Source: an uncultured Aquabacterium sp. (GTDB lineage: Bacteria > Pseudomonadota > Gammaproteobacteria > Burkholderiales > Burkholderiaceae_C). Taken from it: a stretch of 64,000 nt of DNA. The position numbers and the translations under genes are program-made. Shown in pieces: positions 24,593-31,349 of the stretch (position 1 is its first letter; each line of letters opens with the position of its first letter). Where the stretch lies: the NCBI RefSeq assembly GCF_913773725.1, contig NZ_CAJYGK010000086.1:1-64000 (forward strand), given 5' to 3'. A model generated the notes under the pieces. The model was given only the letters and a program-made list of their open reading frames with translations. It had not been told where the DNA came from and did not search any database.

Positions 24593-26772
24593 AGATGAAG
24601 CTGTCCGTGATCTTTCTCGCTCTCGCGTGCGCCGTCCTGGCGAGCGGTTGCACGACGCCGGTCGTGCGGCAGGCTCAGGATCTGGCCCGCCAGGGCCAAC
24701 ATGAGGCGGCCGCCACGTTGTTGCATGCGGCGGCCACGGCCACCCCGGCGGATGCGAGCGTTCGCCAGGCCTGGTTCCAGCAGCGCGAGCTGGCGGTGTC
24801 GCAACTGGCGGTGCAGGCAGAACGTGCCCGCCAGGCAGGGCGTCCCGATGACATGGCCGAGATCCTGCGCCGCATGCAGGCCGCCGCCCCGGACCACCCC
24901 CGCACGGCCGCACTGCGGGACGAGGTCGGCAGGCGGGATCGACAACAACGCCTGATGAACGAGGCGCGGTCGGCCTTTGAGGCCCAGGCGCCGGAGCGCG
25001 CCGAGGCGGCATTGCGCACGTTGCTGGCGGAAGACCCGAGCCGGGCCGATGCCAGGGCTCTGCTGGCCCGCATCCAGGCCCAGCGCGAGAGCCAGACCCG
25101 CGTGCAGTCGACCCGCGCGCTCGCATCGGCGGCGCAGCCGATCACGCTGGAGTTCCGCGAGGCGCCCTTGAAGAACGTCTTCGAGGCCCTGGCCCGTGCC
25201 GCAGGCATCAACTTCGTCTTCGACAAGGACGTGCGAAGCGAGGCCAAGGTGACCCTCTTTCTGCGACAGACGCTGGTGGACGAGGCGCTGCGGGTCATCC
25301 TGAGCACCCAGCAACTGGGTGCCAAGCTGCTCAACGACAACACGGTGCTGGTTTTCCCGGGCACCCAGCAGAAGCAACGGGATGTGCTCGACACCGTCAC
25401 CCGTTCGTTCTACCTGGTGAACGCCGACCCCAAGCAGGCGCAGACGCTGGTGCGGACCATTGCCAAGTCGCGGGATGTGTTTGTCGATGACCGGCTGAAC
25501 CTGCTGGTGGTGCGTGACACCCCCGAGGTCATGCGGCTGGTGGAGCGGCTGGTCGAGAACATCGATCTGCCCGATCCCGAAGTCATGCTCGAGCTGGAGG
25601 TGCTGGAAGTCGCCGCCAAGGACGTGGACCAGATCGGGCTGAGCTGGCCCGGCACGGCCTCGTACGGCATACCGGATGCGACGGGTTCGATCTCGTCGTT
25701 CAGTGGCTTGCGGTGGAGCGCTGCCAACCCGCTGGCGCTGGCCACCCTGAAAGCCACCCGGGGGGCTACCAACCTGCTGGCCAACCCCAAGATCCGTGCG
25801 AAGAACCGCGAGAAGGCCAAGGTGCTGCTGGGCGAAAAGCTGCCCGTGTTCACGACCACCAGCACGGCCAACGTGGGCGTGACCTCGTCGGTGAGCTACA
25901 TCGACGTGGGCCTGAAGCTCGACATCGAGCCTCAGGTTCAGCTGGACGGCGACGTGACGATGAAGGTGGCCCTGGAAGTGAGCAGCGTGACCGACAGAAC
26001 GCAGCGCAACGATGGCTCGCTGGCCTACCAGGTGGGCACGCGGCAGGCCTCCACCACTTTGCGCCTGCGGGATGGTGAGACCCAGGTTCTCGCCGGTCTG
26101 CTCAATGACTCCGAAAGCCGCAGTGCGGCGGGCATCCCGGGCCTGGTCGACGTGCCGCTGCTGCGCCATTTGTTCGGCACCATCACCAGTACCCGGGACA
26201 AGACCGAGGTGGTGCTGCTGGTCACGCCACGCGTGATCCGCAACGTCGTTCAGCCGCCATCTGCCAGCGCCTTGATGCCTTCGGGCACCGAAGCCCAACC
26301 TGGCGCTGTTCCGCTGATGCTGCGGGAAGGCGGTGTGAGGAGCACGCCTTCTCAGGGGGCGGGGCGCGTGCCGTCCATTCGCCCTGACGACGGCAGTGGG
26401 CGTGGCAGCGTGCCCGCCGAGCCACTGCAGCTGTCAGGCCCGGAGGAGGTCGTGCCGGGTGCGGCATTCGCGGTGTCGGTGCGCAATGACACAGCGGCAC
26501 CCATGTCCGGCACCCTGCTGGTGGACCAGTCCGTGCTCGAGCCCGCCGGGGCGGCGAAGGCGGGCGGGCTGGGCTTTTCTCTTCCGCCGCAAGGGCAGAC
26601 CACGCTGATGCTGAAGGTGCGTGACGCCGTCAGACAGGCCGATACCGAAATCGGTCTGGATACGGGGGGCACCCCCCTACGTCTGCGTGTGCGCGGGACC
26701 GAAGGTGCCCAGGCGGCGCCCGCGGCCCCCAGCTCGCAGGACGATCCGCCGGATGCCGACCATGAGCGTTGA
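24589..26772 (+). CDS. gspD: lipoprotein secretin GspD with C-terminal extension
   Basis: This 727-residue outer-membrane secretin has a lipoprotein signal (ACAVLASGC). A helical repeat region (about 25-165) is rich in alanine and TPR-like. An STN/N0-type domain (ITLEFREAPLKNVFEALARAA) and N-domains follow, then the secretin core (VLLGEKLPVFTTTS, DVGLKLDIEPQV, RDGETQVLAGLLNDSE, VPLLRHLFGT, TEVVLLVTPRVIR). Beyond the core, about 170 residues form a Pro/Gly-rich linker and a beta-sandwich-like domain (VVPGAAFAVSVRNDTAAP) resembling cohesin-type domains. As a lipoprotein it may target itself to the outer membrane, as the atypical HxcQ secretin does. Confidence 0.9.
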   Translation: MKMKLSVIFLALACAVLASGCTTPVVRQAQDLARQGQHEAAATLLHAAATATPADASVRQAWFQQRELAVSQLAVQAERARQAGRPDDMAEILRRMQAAAPDHPRTAALRDEVGRRDRQQRLMNEARSAFEAQAPERAEAALRTLLAEDPSRADARALLARIQAQRESQTRVQSTRALASAAQPITLEFREAPLKNVFEALARAAGINFVFDKDVRSEAKVTLFLRQTLVDEALRVILSTQQLGAKLLNDNTVLVFPGTQQKQRDVLDTVTRSFYLVNADPKQAQTLVRTIAKSRDVFVDDRLNLLVVRDTPEVMRLVERLVENIDLPDPEVMLELEVLEVAAKDVDQIGLSWPGTASYGIPDATGSISSFSGLRWSAANPLALATLKATRGATNLLANPKIRAKNREKAKVLLGEKLPVFTTTSTANVGVTSSVSYIDVGLKLDIEPQVQLDGDVTMKVALEVSSVTDRTQRNDGSLAYQVGTRQASTTLRLRDGETQVLAGLLNDSESRSAAGIPGLVDVPLLRHLFGTITSTRDKTEVVLLVTPRVIRNVVQPPSASALMPSGTEAQPGAVPLMLREGGVRSTPSQGAGRVPSIRPDDGSGRGSVPAEPLQLSGPEEVVPGAAFAVSVRNDTAAPMSGTLLVDQSVLEPAGAAKAGGLGFSLPPQGQTTLMLKVRDAVRQADTEIGLDTGGTPLRLRVRGTEGAQAAPAAPSSQDDPPDADHER

Positions 26773-27250
26773 GCAGCTGGCAGCCGGCTCACGGGGCTTC
26801 ACGCTCATCGAGATGGTGGTCGTCCTCCTGATCGTCGGGATCCTGGCCAGCGCCGCCATGCCCCTGGCCACCCTGCACAAGCGCCGCCTGCAGGAGGGCG
26901 AGTTGCGGGAGAGCCTGCGTACCATCCGCTCTGCCCTGGACGCCTATCGCAAGGCCTGGGATGACGGCCGCATCGAGAAGCGGGCGGGCGACACGGGCTA
27001 CCCTCCTTCGCTCGAGGTGCTGGTGTCCGGTGTGCGCGATGTCAGCTCACCGAACGGCCCTCGCATCTACTTTCTGCGCCGCCTGCCCCGCGATCCATTT
27101 GCCCCTGCCGATATCCCGGCCGAGCAGACCTGGGGCTTGCGCAGCTACGCCAGCCCGCCCGACGCGCCGGCTGCAGGAAGCGATGTGTTCGATGTGTATG
27201 TGCGCACGCCCGGAATCGGCCTGGACGGCACGCCGTACCGGACGTGGTGA
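26762..27250 (+). CDS. pseudopilin, GspG/GspH-like
   Basis: This 162-residue protein has the leader ...SRG-FTLIEMVVVLLIVGIL and Glu at mature position 5. The C-terminal domain (YPPSLEVLVSGVRDVSS, IYFLRRLPRDPFAP, WGLRSYASPPD) is of the GspG class. It overlaps the gspD stop by 11 bases. A minor pseudopilin or a second subunit type is likely, since the operon already encodes a canonical GspG. Confidence 0.82.
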   Translation: MSVEQLAAGSRGFTLIEMVVVLLIVGILASAAMPLATLHKRRLQEGELRESLRTIRSALDAYRKAWDDGRIEKRAGDTGYPPSLEVLVSGVRDVSSPNGPRIYFLRRLPRDPFAPADIPAEQTWGLRSYASPPDAPAAGSDVFDVYVRTPGIGLDGTPYRTW

Positions 27251-27260
27251 AGGCACGACC

Positions 27261-27668
27261 ATGCAGACTGTGCCTTGCCTGACCCGGCGCGCGAAGCAGT
27301 TCGGCTTCACGCTGATCGAACTCATCGTTGTTTTTGCCATCATCGCGTTGCTGGCCAGCATCGCGGCTCCGCGCTACAACCGATCGGTGGATCAGGCTCG
27401 GGAGGTGAGCCTCAAGACATCGCTCAACGTCATGCGCGATGCGATCGACAAGTACACCGCAGACCGGGGGCAGTATCCCGAGTCGCTGGACGAGCTGGTG
27501 CAGCGCGGCTACCTGCGGCAGATCCCCGAGGATCCGATGACGGGCTCCCGACACAGCTGGCAGATGCTGCCGCCACCGGCGGACAGTGCCGTGATGGGCA
27601 ACCTGGCCGATGTCCGCAGCGGGGCGGCCGGACGCGGCCAGAACGGTGTGCCCTTCACACAGTGGTAG
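27261..27668 (+). CDS. pseudopilin, short GspG-like
   Basis: This 135-residue protein has the leader ...QFG-FTLIELIVVFAIIALLAS and Glu at position 5. The C-terminal domain (YPESLDELVQRGYLRQIPEDPMTG) is typical of small GspG-class pseudopilins, and it ends in a polar tail (GVPFTQW) like that of the preceding pseudopilin (GTPYRTW). It starts 10 bases after the preceding gene. It is likely a minor pseudopilin of the same pilus. Confidence 0.85.
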   Translation: MQTVPCLTRRAKQFGFTLIELIVVFAIIALLASIAAPRYNRSVDQAREVSLKTSLNVMRDAIDKYTADRGQYPESLDELVQRGYLRQIPEDPMTGSRHSWQMLPPPADSAVMGNLADVRSGAAGRGQNGVPFTQW

Positions 27669-27673
27669 TGAGC

Positions 27674-28105
27674 ATGTGGCGCGTGCGCGGTTTCACTTAC
27701 CTCATGCTGCTGTGGTGGGTGGCCATCGCGGGGATCATGCTGGCGGCGGCGGGCCAGAGCTGGCAGCAGGATGCTCGCCGCGCTCGCGATGCCGAACTTG
27801 CGTGGCGAGGCGAGCAGATACGTCGGGCGCTGGAGACGTACAGCCAGGCGCCCGTGGCCGAGGGCGTGCGCCGCCTTCCCCTCGATCTCGATGAGCTGCT
27901 CGAAGACGAGCGTGCCGGGCAGACCGTGCGGCACCTGCGGCGGCTCTGGCCAGACCCGGTGACGGGCGAAGCCTGGGGGCTCTTGCGCCGGGAGTCGGAT
28001 GGTGCGATCACCGGGGTCTACAGCCGCTCGTCGCTGCGGCCCGTGCGGGCACCCGCAGGCGTGACGACCTATGCCGCGTGGCGCTTTGAGGTCACCCCTC
28101 AATGA
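27674..28105 (+). CDS. minor pseudopilin lacking Glu5
   Basis: This 143-residue protein begins MWRVRG-FTYLMLLWWVAIAGIMLAA. The cleavage glycine and N-methylated Phe are present, but the position of Glu5 is Met. Among pseudopilins this loss is known for GspK, which caps the pilus tip. The C-terminal domain is small (LPLDLDELLEDERAGQ, LWPDPVTGEAWGLLRRESDGA) and of GspG rather than GspK size. It is the last gene of the secretion operon. A tip subunit role is inferred; ATG at 27674 and an in-frame GTG at 27668 are both possible starts. Confidence 0.75.
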   Translation: MWRVRGFTYLMLLWWVAIAGIMLAAAGQSWQQDARRARDAELAWRGEQIRRALETYSQAPVAEGVRRLPLDLDELLEDERAGQTVRHLRRLWPDPVTGEAWGLLRRESDGAITGVYSRSSLRPVRAPAGVTTYAAWRFEVTPQ

Positions 28106-28106
28106 T

Positions 28107-28132
28107 GTGTGAATCGGCATTCGGATTCACAC
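28107..28132. repeat. 9-bp inverted repeat between the secretion operon and epsA
   Basis: GTGTGAATC and GATTCACAC flank eight bases, immediately after the last pseudopilin stop. There is no T-run after the stem, so an operator (for instance for the LuxR-type regulator downstream) is as likely as a terminator. Confidence 0.5.
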
Positions 28133-28150
28133 AAGTCAACAAAGCGTCAC
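28133..28150 (+). promoter_or_regulatory. possible Pho box upstream of the EpsA-type regulator
   Basis: AAGTCAA-CAAA-GCGTCAC has two GTCA cores exactly 11 bp apart in the 7-4-7 layout. TAATCT (28161-28166) lies 10 bases beyond and could be the -10 element. It is weaker than the array upstream of gspG, but the spacing and position are right for PhoB activation of the regulator gene. Confidence 0.45.
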
Positions 28151-28192
28151 GTCCGCTTCCTAATCTGCCCCCCACATCAACACAGGGTAGTC

Positions 28193-29074
28193 ATGCAATC
28201 CCATCCTTTTGCGCCCGAGCAGTCGGAGTACCTGCTCCGCGTCATGGAAGGCGCTCCCCACGTGTGCCGACGACACCAGTTCTTTGTCTGGAGCCAGGGC
28301 GATCTGCAACGCTGGTTGCCACACCACGTCGCGCTGTGCGGCGCCTATGACCGCGAACTGCGGGCCCTGTCGTTCGACCTCTTCAACAGCCTGCCGATGC
28401 CGGCCGACATCATCATGGGCTTGCTCGACTCGCAGTCTGCGCTGGTGCAGCAAGCCCTTCATGCGTGGCAGCGTGCGCAGCAACGGCCCACGCGCGTGAA
28501 GGTGCCCGCCTTGCAGGAGGGGTTCGGAGGCAGCCTGGCATATCGGCTGCACGATGCCGGCTATCGCGAGATGCTGGTACATGGCACGACCCGGCCCGGG
28601 CGATCGGACGAGCTCGAGAGCCTGTTCGTGCTGATGCGCCACGAGGGATCGTACGACGACGTGGCATTGGCCTCGCTCGGCATGCTGCTGCCCTGTCTTC
28701 ACTTGACCTATCAACGCGTGGCGGTGACCGAACGGCTGCTGTCCTCTTCGACGCGAGAGGCCCCTCCAGGGGTGGAGTTCGCCCTGTCTCCGCCGCTGAT
28801 GCGGATGCCGGTGATCACGGATCGGGAGCGCGAGATCCTCCGCTGGGTGCGGGACGGCCTGAGCAACCAGCAGATTGGCGAGCAGCTGGGCATCAGTGCG
28901 CTGACCGTGAAGAACCACGTTCAGAAGATCCTGCGCAAGCTGGGGGCATCGAACCGGGCGCAGGCGGTGGCCATGGCGATGACGATGAATGCCTTGGGCG
29001 GACCGGGCGCGGGAGGGGACCCCCTGAATGCGCTGCACCGCGGTGACGCGGGGACCAGCTCGGCTCCGGGATGA
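28193..29074 (+). CDS. EpsA-type LuxR-family regulator
   Basis: This 293-residue regulator has a C-terminal LuxR helix-turn-helix (ITDREREILRWVRDGLSNQQ then ALTVKNHVQKILRKLG) and an N-terminal domain with CRRHQFFVWSQGDLQRWLPH, typical of EpsA regulators found with exopolysaccharide and PEP-CTERM loci. The start has AGGGTAG upstream. Here it is followed by a secreted ankyrin protein and a PEP-CTERM protein rather than polysaccharide genes. It sits at the hinge between the secretion operon and the surface-protein genes and may control either. The effector is unknown. Confidence 0.8.
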   Translation: MQSHPFAPEQSEYLLRVMEGAPHVCRRHQFFVWSQGDLQRWLPHHVALCGAYDRELRALSFDLFNSLPMPADIIMGLLDSQSALVQQALHAWQRAQQRPTRVKVPALQEGFGGSLAYRLHDAGYREMLVHGTTRPGRSDELESLFVLMRHEGSYDDVALASLGMLLPCLHLTYQRVAVTERLLSSSTREAPPGVEFALSPPLMRMPVITDREREILRWVRDGLSNQQIGEQLGISALTVKNHVQKILRKLGASNRAQAVAMAMTMNALGGPGAGGDPLNALHRGDAGTSSAPG

Positions 29075-29082
29075 GGTGGAGG

Positions 29083-29964
29083 ATGAAGAGCATGAACAGA
29101 GGTCTGGTCGCCTGGAGCGCATTGATGGTGGGGCTGGCCGTGGACGCGGGAGCCCAGTCGCTGGGCATGGCGCCGGATGCCACCGATGGGGTGACCGCTG
29201 TCTCTCCCTTGCAAGTCGAGATGCACCGGGCGCATCGGGACCGGGCGTGGGACGCGGTGGCGCATGGCGGGCCTTTGTTGCCCATCCCGCGTGGCACCCT
29301 GGGCGAGGCCGAACAGCAACTGTTCGAGCGCCTGCGCGCACGGGATGCCGGCGGTGCCATACAGCACCTGCAGAAGCACAACCCCCGGGTCGACCTGTCC
29401 GATGAACATCACCATACGGCTCTGACGTTGGCCGTGCCCCTCGGTGATGTCGGCCTGGTGCGTGAACTGCTGCGCCGCGGGGCGTCACCCGATGAAGCCG
29501 GCTGGCACGGCTTCACGCCGCTCGGCCTGGCTGCCTACCTGGGGCATGACGTGTCGGTGCGTGAATTGCTGCGCCGCGGTGCAGATCCGCTCGTGCGCAG
29601 CCAGGGGGGGCAGACGGCGCTGCACCTGGCCATGGCAGGCGGACAGACCGGCTCGGCCCGGTTGCTGCTGGACGCCCTCCCGCTGGATCAATGGATGAGC
29701 GCCTATAACGCCGCAGGCCGGCATCCTTTGGCCGAGGCCGCCTTCTTTGGTCGGCAGGAAGCCGTGCGAGACATGCTGGCGCGGGGTGCCAGCCCCGGCG
29801 CGCCGGATCGTCACGGGCTCGATGCCTTGCATGCTGCCGCACTCGGGCGTCAGATCCTGGTGGCAGAGCACCTGATGGCTGCCGGGTTGATGCCCCGCCA
29901 GCCCCTGACGGCCCTGCTGCTGTCGCGCATGTACCAGCCACTGGACGAGATCCCCGCCCCTTGA
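29083..29964 (+). CDS. secreted ankyrin-repeat protein
   Basis: This 293-residue protein has a signal peptide (about 1-25, ending VDAGAQS) and five to six ankyrin repeats from residue 100 on, such as HTALTLAVPLGDVGLVRELL and QTALHLAMAGGQTGSARLLL. It is therefore periplasmic or exported, where ankyrin proteins usually mediate protein contacts. The start is uncertain: ATG at 29083 or 29092 follows GAGGTGGAGG; 29071 would overlap the regulator stop. A rho-independent terminator follows. Confidence 0.75.
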   Translation: MKSMNRGLVAWSALMVGLAVDAGAQSLGMAPDATDGVTAVSPLQVEMHRAHRDRAWDAVAHGGPLLPIPRGTLGEAEQQLFERLRARDAGGAIQHLQKHNPRVDLSDEHHHTALTLAVPLGDVGLVRELLRRGASPDEAGWHGFTPLGLAAYLGHDVSVRELLRRGADPLVRSQGGQTALHLAMAGGQTGSARLLLDALPLDQWMSAYNAAGRHPLAEAAFFGRQEAVRDMLARGASPGAPDRHGLDALHAAALGRQILVAEHLMAAGLMPRQPLTALLLSRMYQPLDEIPAP

Positions 29965-29987
29965 GCGTCGGTGCGCTGCGTCACCAC

Positions 29988-30016
29988 AAGGCCCCGCTAC
30001 CGGCGGGGCTTTGTCT
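29988..30016 (+). terminator. rho-independent terminator after the ankyrin gene
   Basis: GCCCCGC and GCGGGGC form a 7-bp stem with a five-base loop, followed by TTTGTCTTT. It ends the regulator-ankyrin unit. Confidence 0.8.
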
Positions 30017-30344
30017 TTGGTGGGCCGCGTTGGTTCCCCCGTCGGCCTGCGATCCCCCCAAGTCATGGGGGGCGCGCCCGGCCCCGATCTGATTCCGCGT
30101 GAGCCGTTCCGCCTACGTCGGCCGTGCCGTGGGTTCGGAGGGGTGACAACCCGTGTGCCTTCCGGATCACGGCGACGCCGAAAGGCGTGTGCCCCTGTGC
30201 GTTTCGGCTCATGCGTCGGCGCTTCAAGCTGTCACCCGTGCTCCGAATACTGCGCAGGCGCTCAAGGCCCTGCTTCGGTTCGGTCGGTGACCTTGACGAA
30301 CTTCACTGTCCCGCCCACGGGACCCACCCTTTCACGGAGCACAC
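30017..30344 (+). other. leader and promoter region of the PEP-CTERM gene
   Basis: This stretch of about 330 bases has no gene. A short hairpin (GTCCCG-CCCA-CGGGAC, 30308-30323) stands 12 bases before the Shine-Dalgarno GGAG of the next gene. CTGTCAC (30228-30234) is an isolated half Pho box without a partner. No known riboswitch pattern was recognised, but a long structured leader is possible. Confidence 0.4.
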
Positions 30345-31259
30345 ATGAAACTCAATCTGATCGCGCTGGCCGCCCTGGCCGCTTCTGGCGCCGCCCAGGC
30401 CTCGCTGGACCTGCCCTCGAGCTACAACGGCTCGGTGGCCTTCATCGCCTATGACAACACCGGCGCCTCGAAGAGCTCGGTCTTCGTCGACCTCGGCTTC
30501 AACATCTATGACTTCGCGCCGGCTGCCAACCTGTCCAACGGCCAGACGCTGACCGAAGGCCTGCTGGCGAAGAAGAACACCTCGGTGGTCTGGGACTTCA
30601 ACAACAACACCATCACGCTGAACGGCACCGTGCGCAGCGTGACCAACAACTTCTCGGCTGTCGCCTCGTTCCTGTCGACGGCGGACGCCTCTGACGTGCG
30701 TTGGGGCATCGCGGGCGCGTCCTTGTTCAACTCCGCAACGCAAGAGTCCCTGCTTACGCTCGCGACCGGCACGCCGAGCAACGCTCAGCTGAACGTCCAG
30801 GACGCCACCACCACGAGCGACGCCGGCTCTCTGGCCGAGCCCCTGTTCAAGACCTATGCCGGCCTGGTTCAGCCCGGCGTCGACAACGGCTCGTACTTCG
30901 CCCCGACTTCGGGCTCGGTCGGCTTCCTGCCCTCGACGGCCGGCTTCAACACCAACTGGAACAACAACCTGCGCTGGGCTTCGATGGTCTCGCTGGCGGT
31001 CGGCGCCACCAACCTGTGGCTGCTGGATGGCGAGGGTGACGAGTGGGCGGTGGGCGCCCAGCCCAACGGCGAAAACGCTGCCAACCTGGTCCGCGAGAAG
31101 GGCACGTTCCGATTCGACGCCGCTGCCAACAAGCTGAGCTGGGAAACGCCGTACTTCACCCCGTCGACCCCGGCCGTGCCGGAGCCCTCGACCTACGCCC
31201 TGGCCCTGGTCGGCCTGGCTGTGGCCGGCATCGCCGCTCGCCGCCGCCGCGCCGTCTGA
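30345..31259 (+). CDS. PEP-CTERM sorting-domain protein
   Basis: This 304-residue exported protein has a signal peptide ending in Ala-Gln-Ala near residue 20 and a beta-rich body. It closes with a PEP-CTERM tail: VPEPSTYALALVGLAVAGIA followed by an Arg-rich end. Such tails are processed by an exosortase/archaeosortase-type enzyme (EpsH/XrtB), which is not encoded in this window. The body is rich in Asn, Ser and Thr and has no enzymatic motif I recognise; an extracellular matrix role is plausible. Most pyrimidine-ending codons end in C, which suggests strong expression. A 9-bp hairpin follows the gene. Confidence 0.85.
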   Translation: MKLNLIALAALAASGAAQASLDLPSSYNGSVAFIAYDNTGASKSSVFVDLGFNIYDFAPAANLSNGQTLTEGLLAKKNTSVVWDFNNNTITLNGTVRSVTNNFSAVASFLSTADASDVRWGIAGASLFNSATQESLLTLATGTPSNAQLNVQDATTTSDAGSLAEPLFKTYAGLVQPGVDNGSYFAPTSGSVGFLPSTAGFNTNWNNNLRWASMVSLAVGATNLWLLDGEGDEWAVGAQPNGENAANLVREKGTFRFDAAANKLSWETPYFTPSTPAVPEPSTYALALVGLAVAGIAARRRRAV

Positions 31260-31293
31260 TCCAGGACGCCAAGCAAGCCTGACCTGATGTACC

Positions 31294-31315
31294 GGACCGG
31301 GGGTGTCCCCGGTCC
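31294..31315 (+). terminator. hairpin between the PEP-CTERM and binding-protein genes
   Basis: GGACCGGGG and CCCCGGTCC form a perfect 9-bp stem with a four-base loop. There is no strong T-run downstream, so partial termination or mRNA end protection is more likely than complete termination. Confidence 0.5.
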
Positions 31316-31349
31316 ACCTCTTCCCCGCATTCCTGAGAACGAGACCATC

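Noticed and set aside
28160-29488. 442-codon minus-strand frame over the regulator and ankyrin genes
   Set aside because: It is a shadow of two well-supported plus-strand genes and shows no domain.
30228-30245. Pho box upstream of the PEP-CTERM gene
   Set aside because: CTGTCAC is present, but the second half 11 bp later (GCTCCGA) does not fit.
30017-30344. Riboswitch in the PEP-CTERM leader
   Set aside because: Only short hairpins were found; I could not match any known aptamer core.
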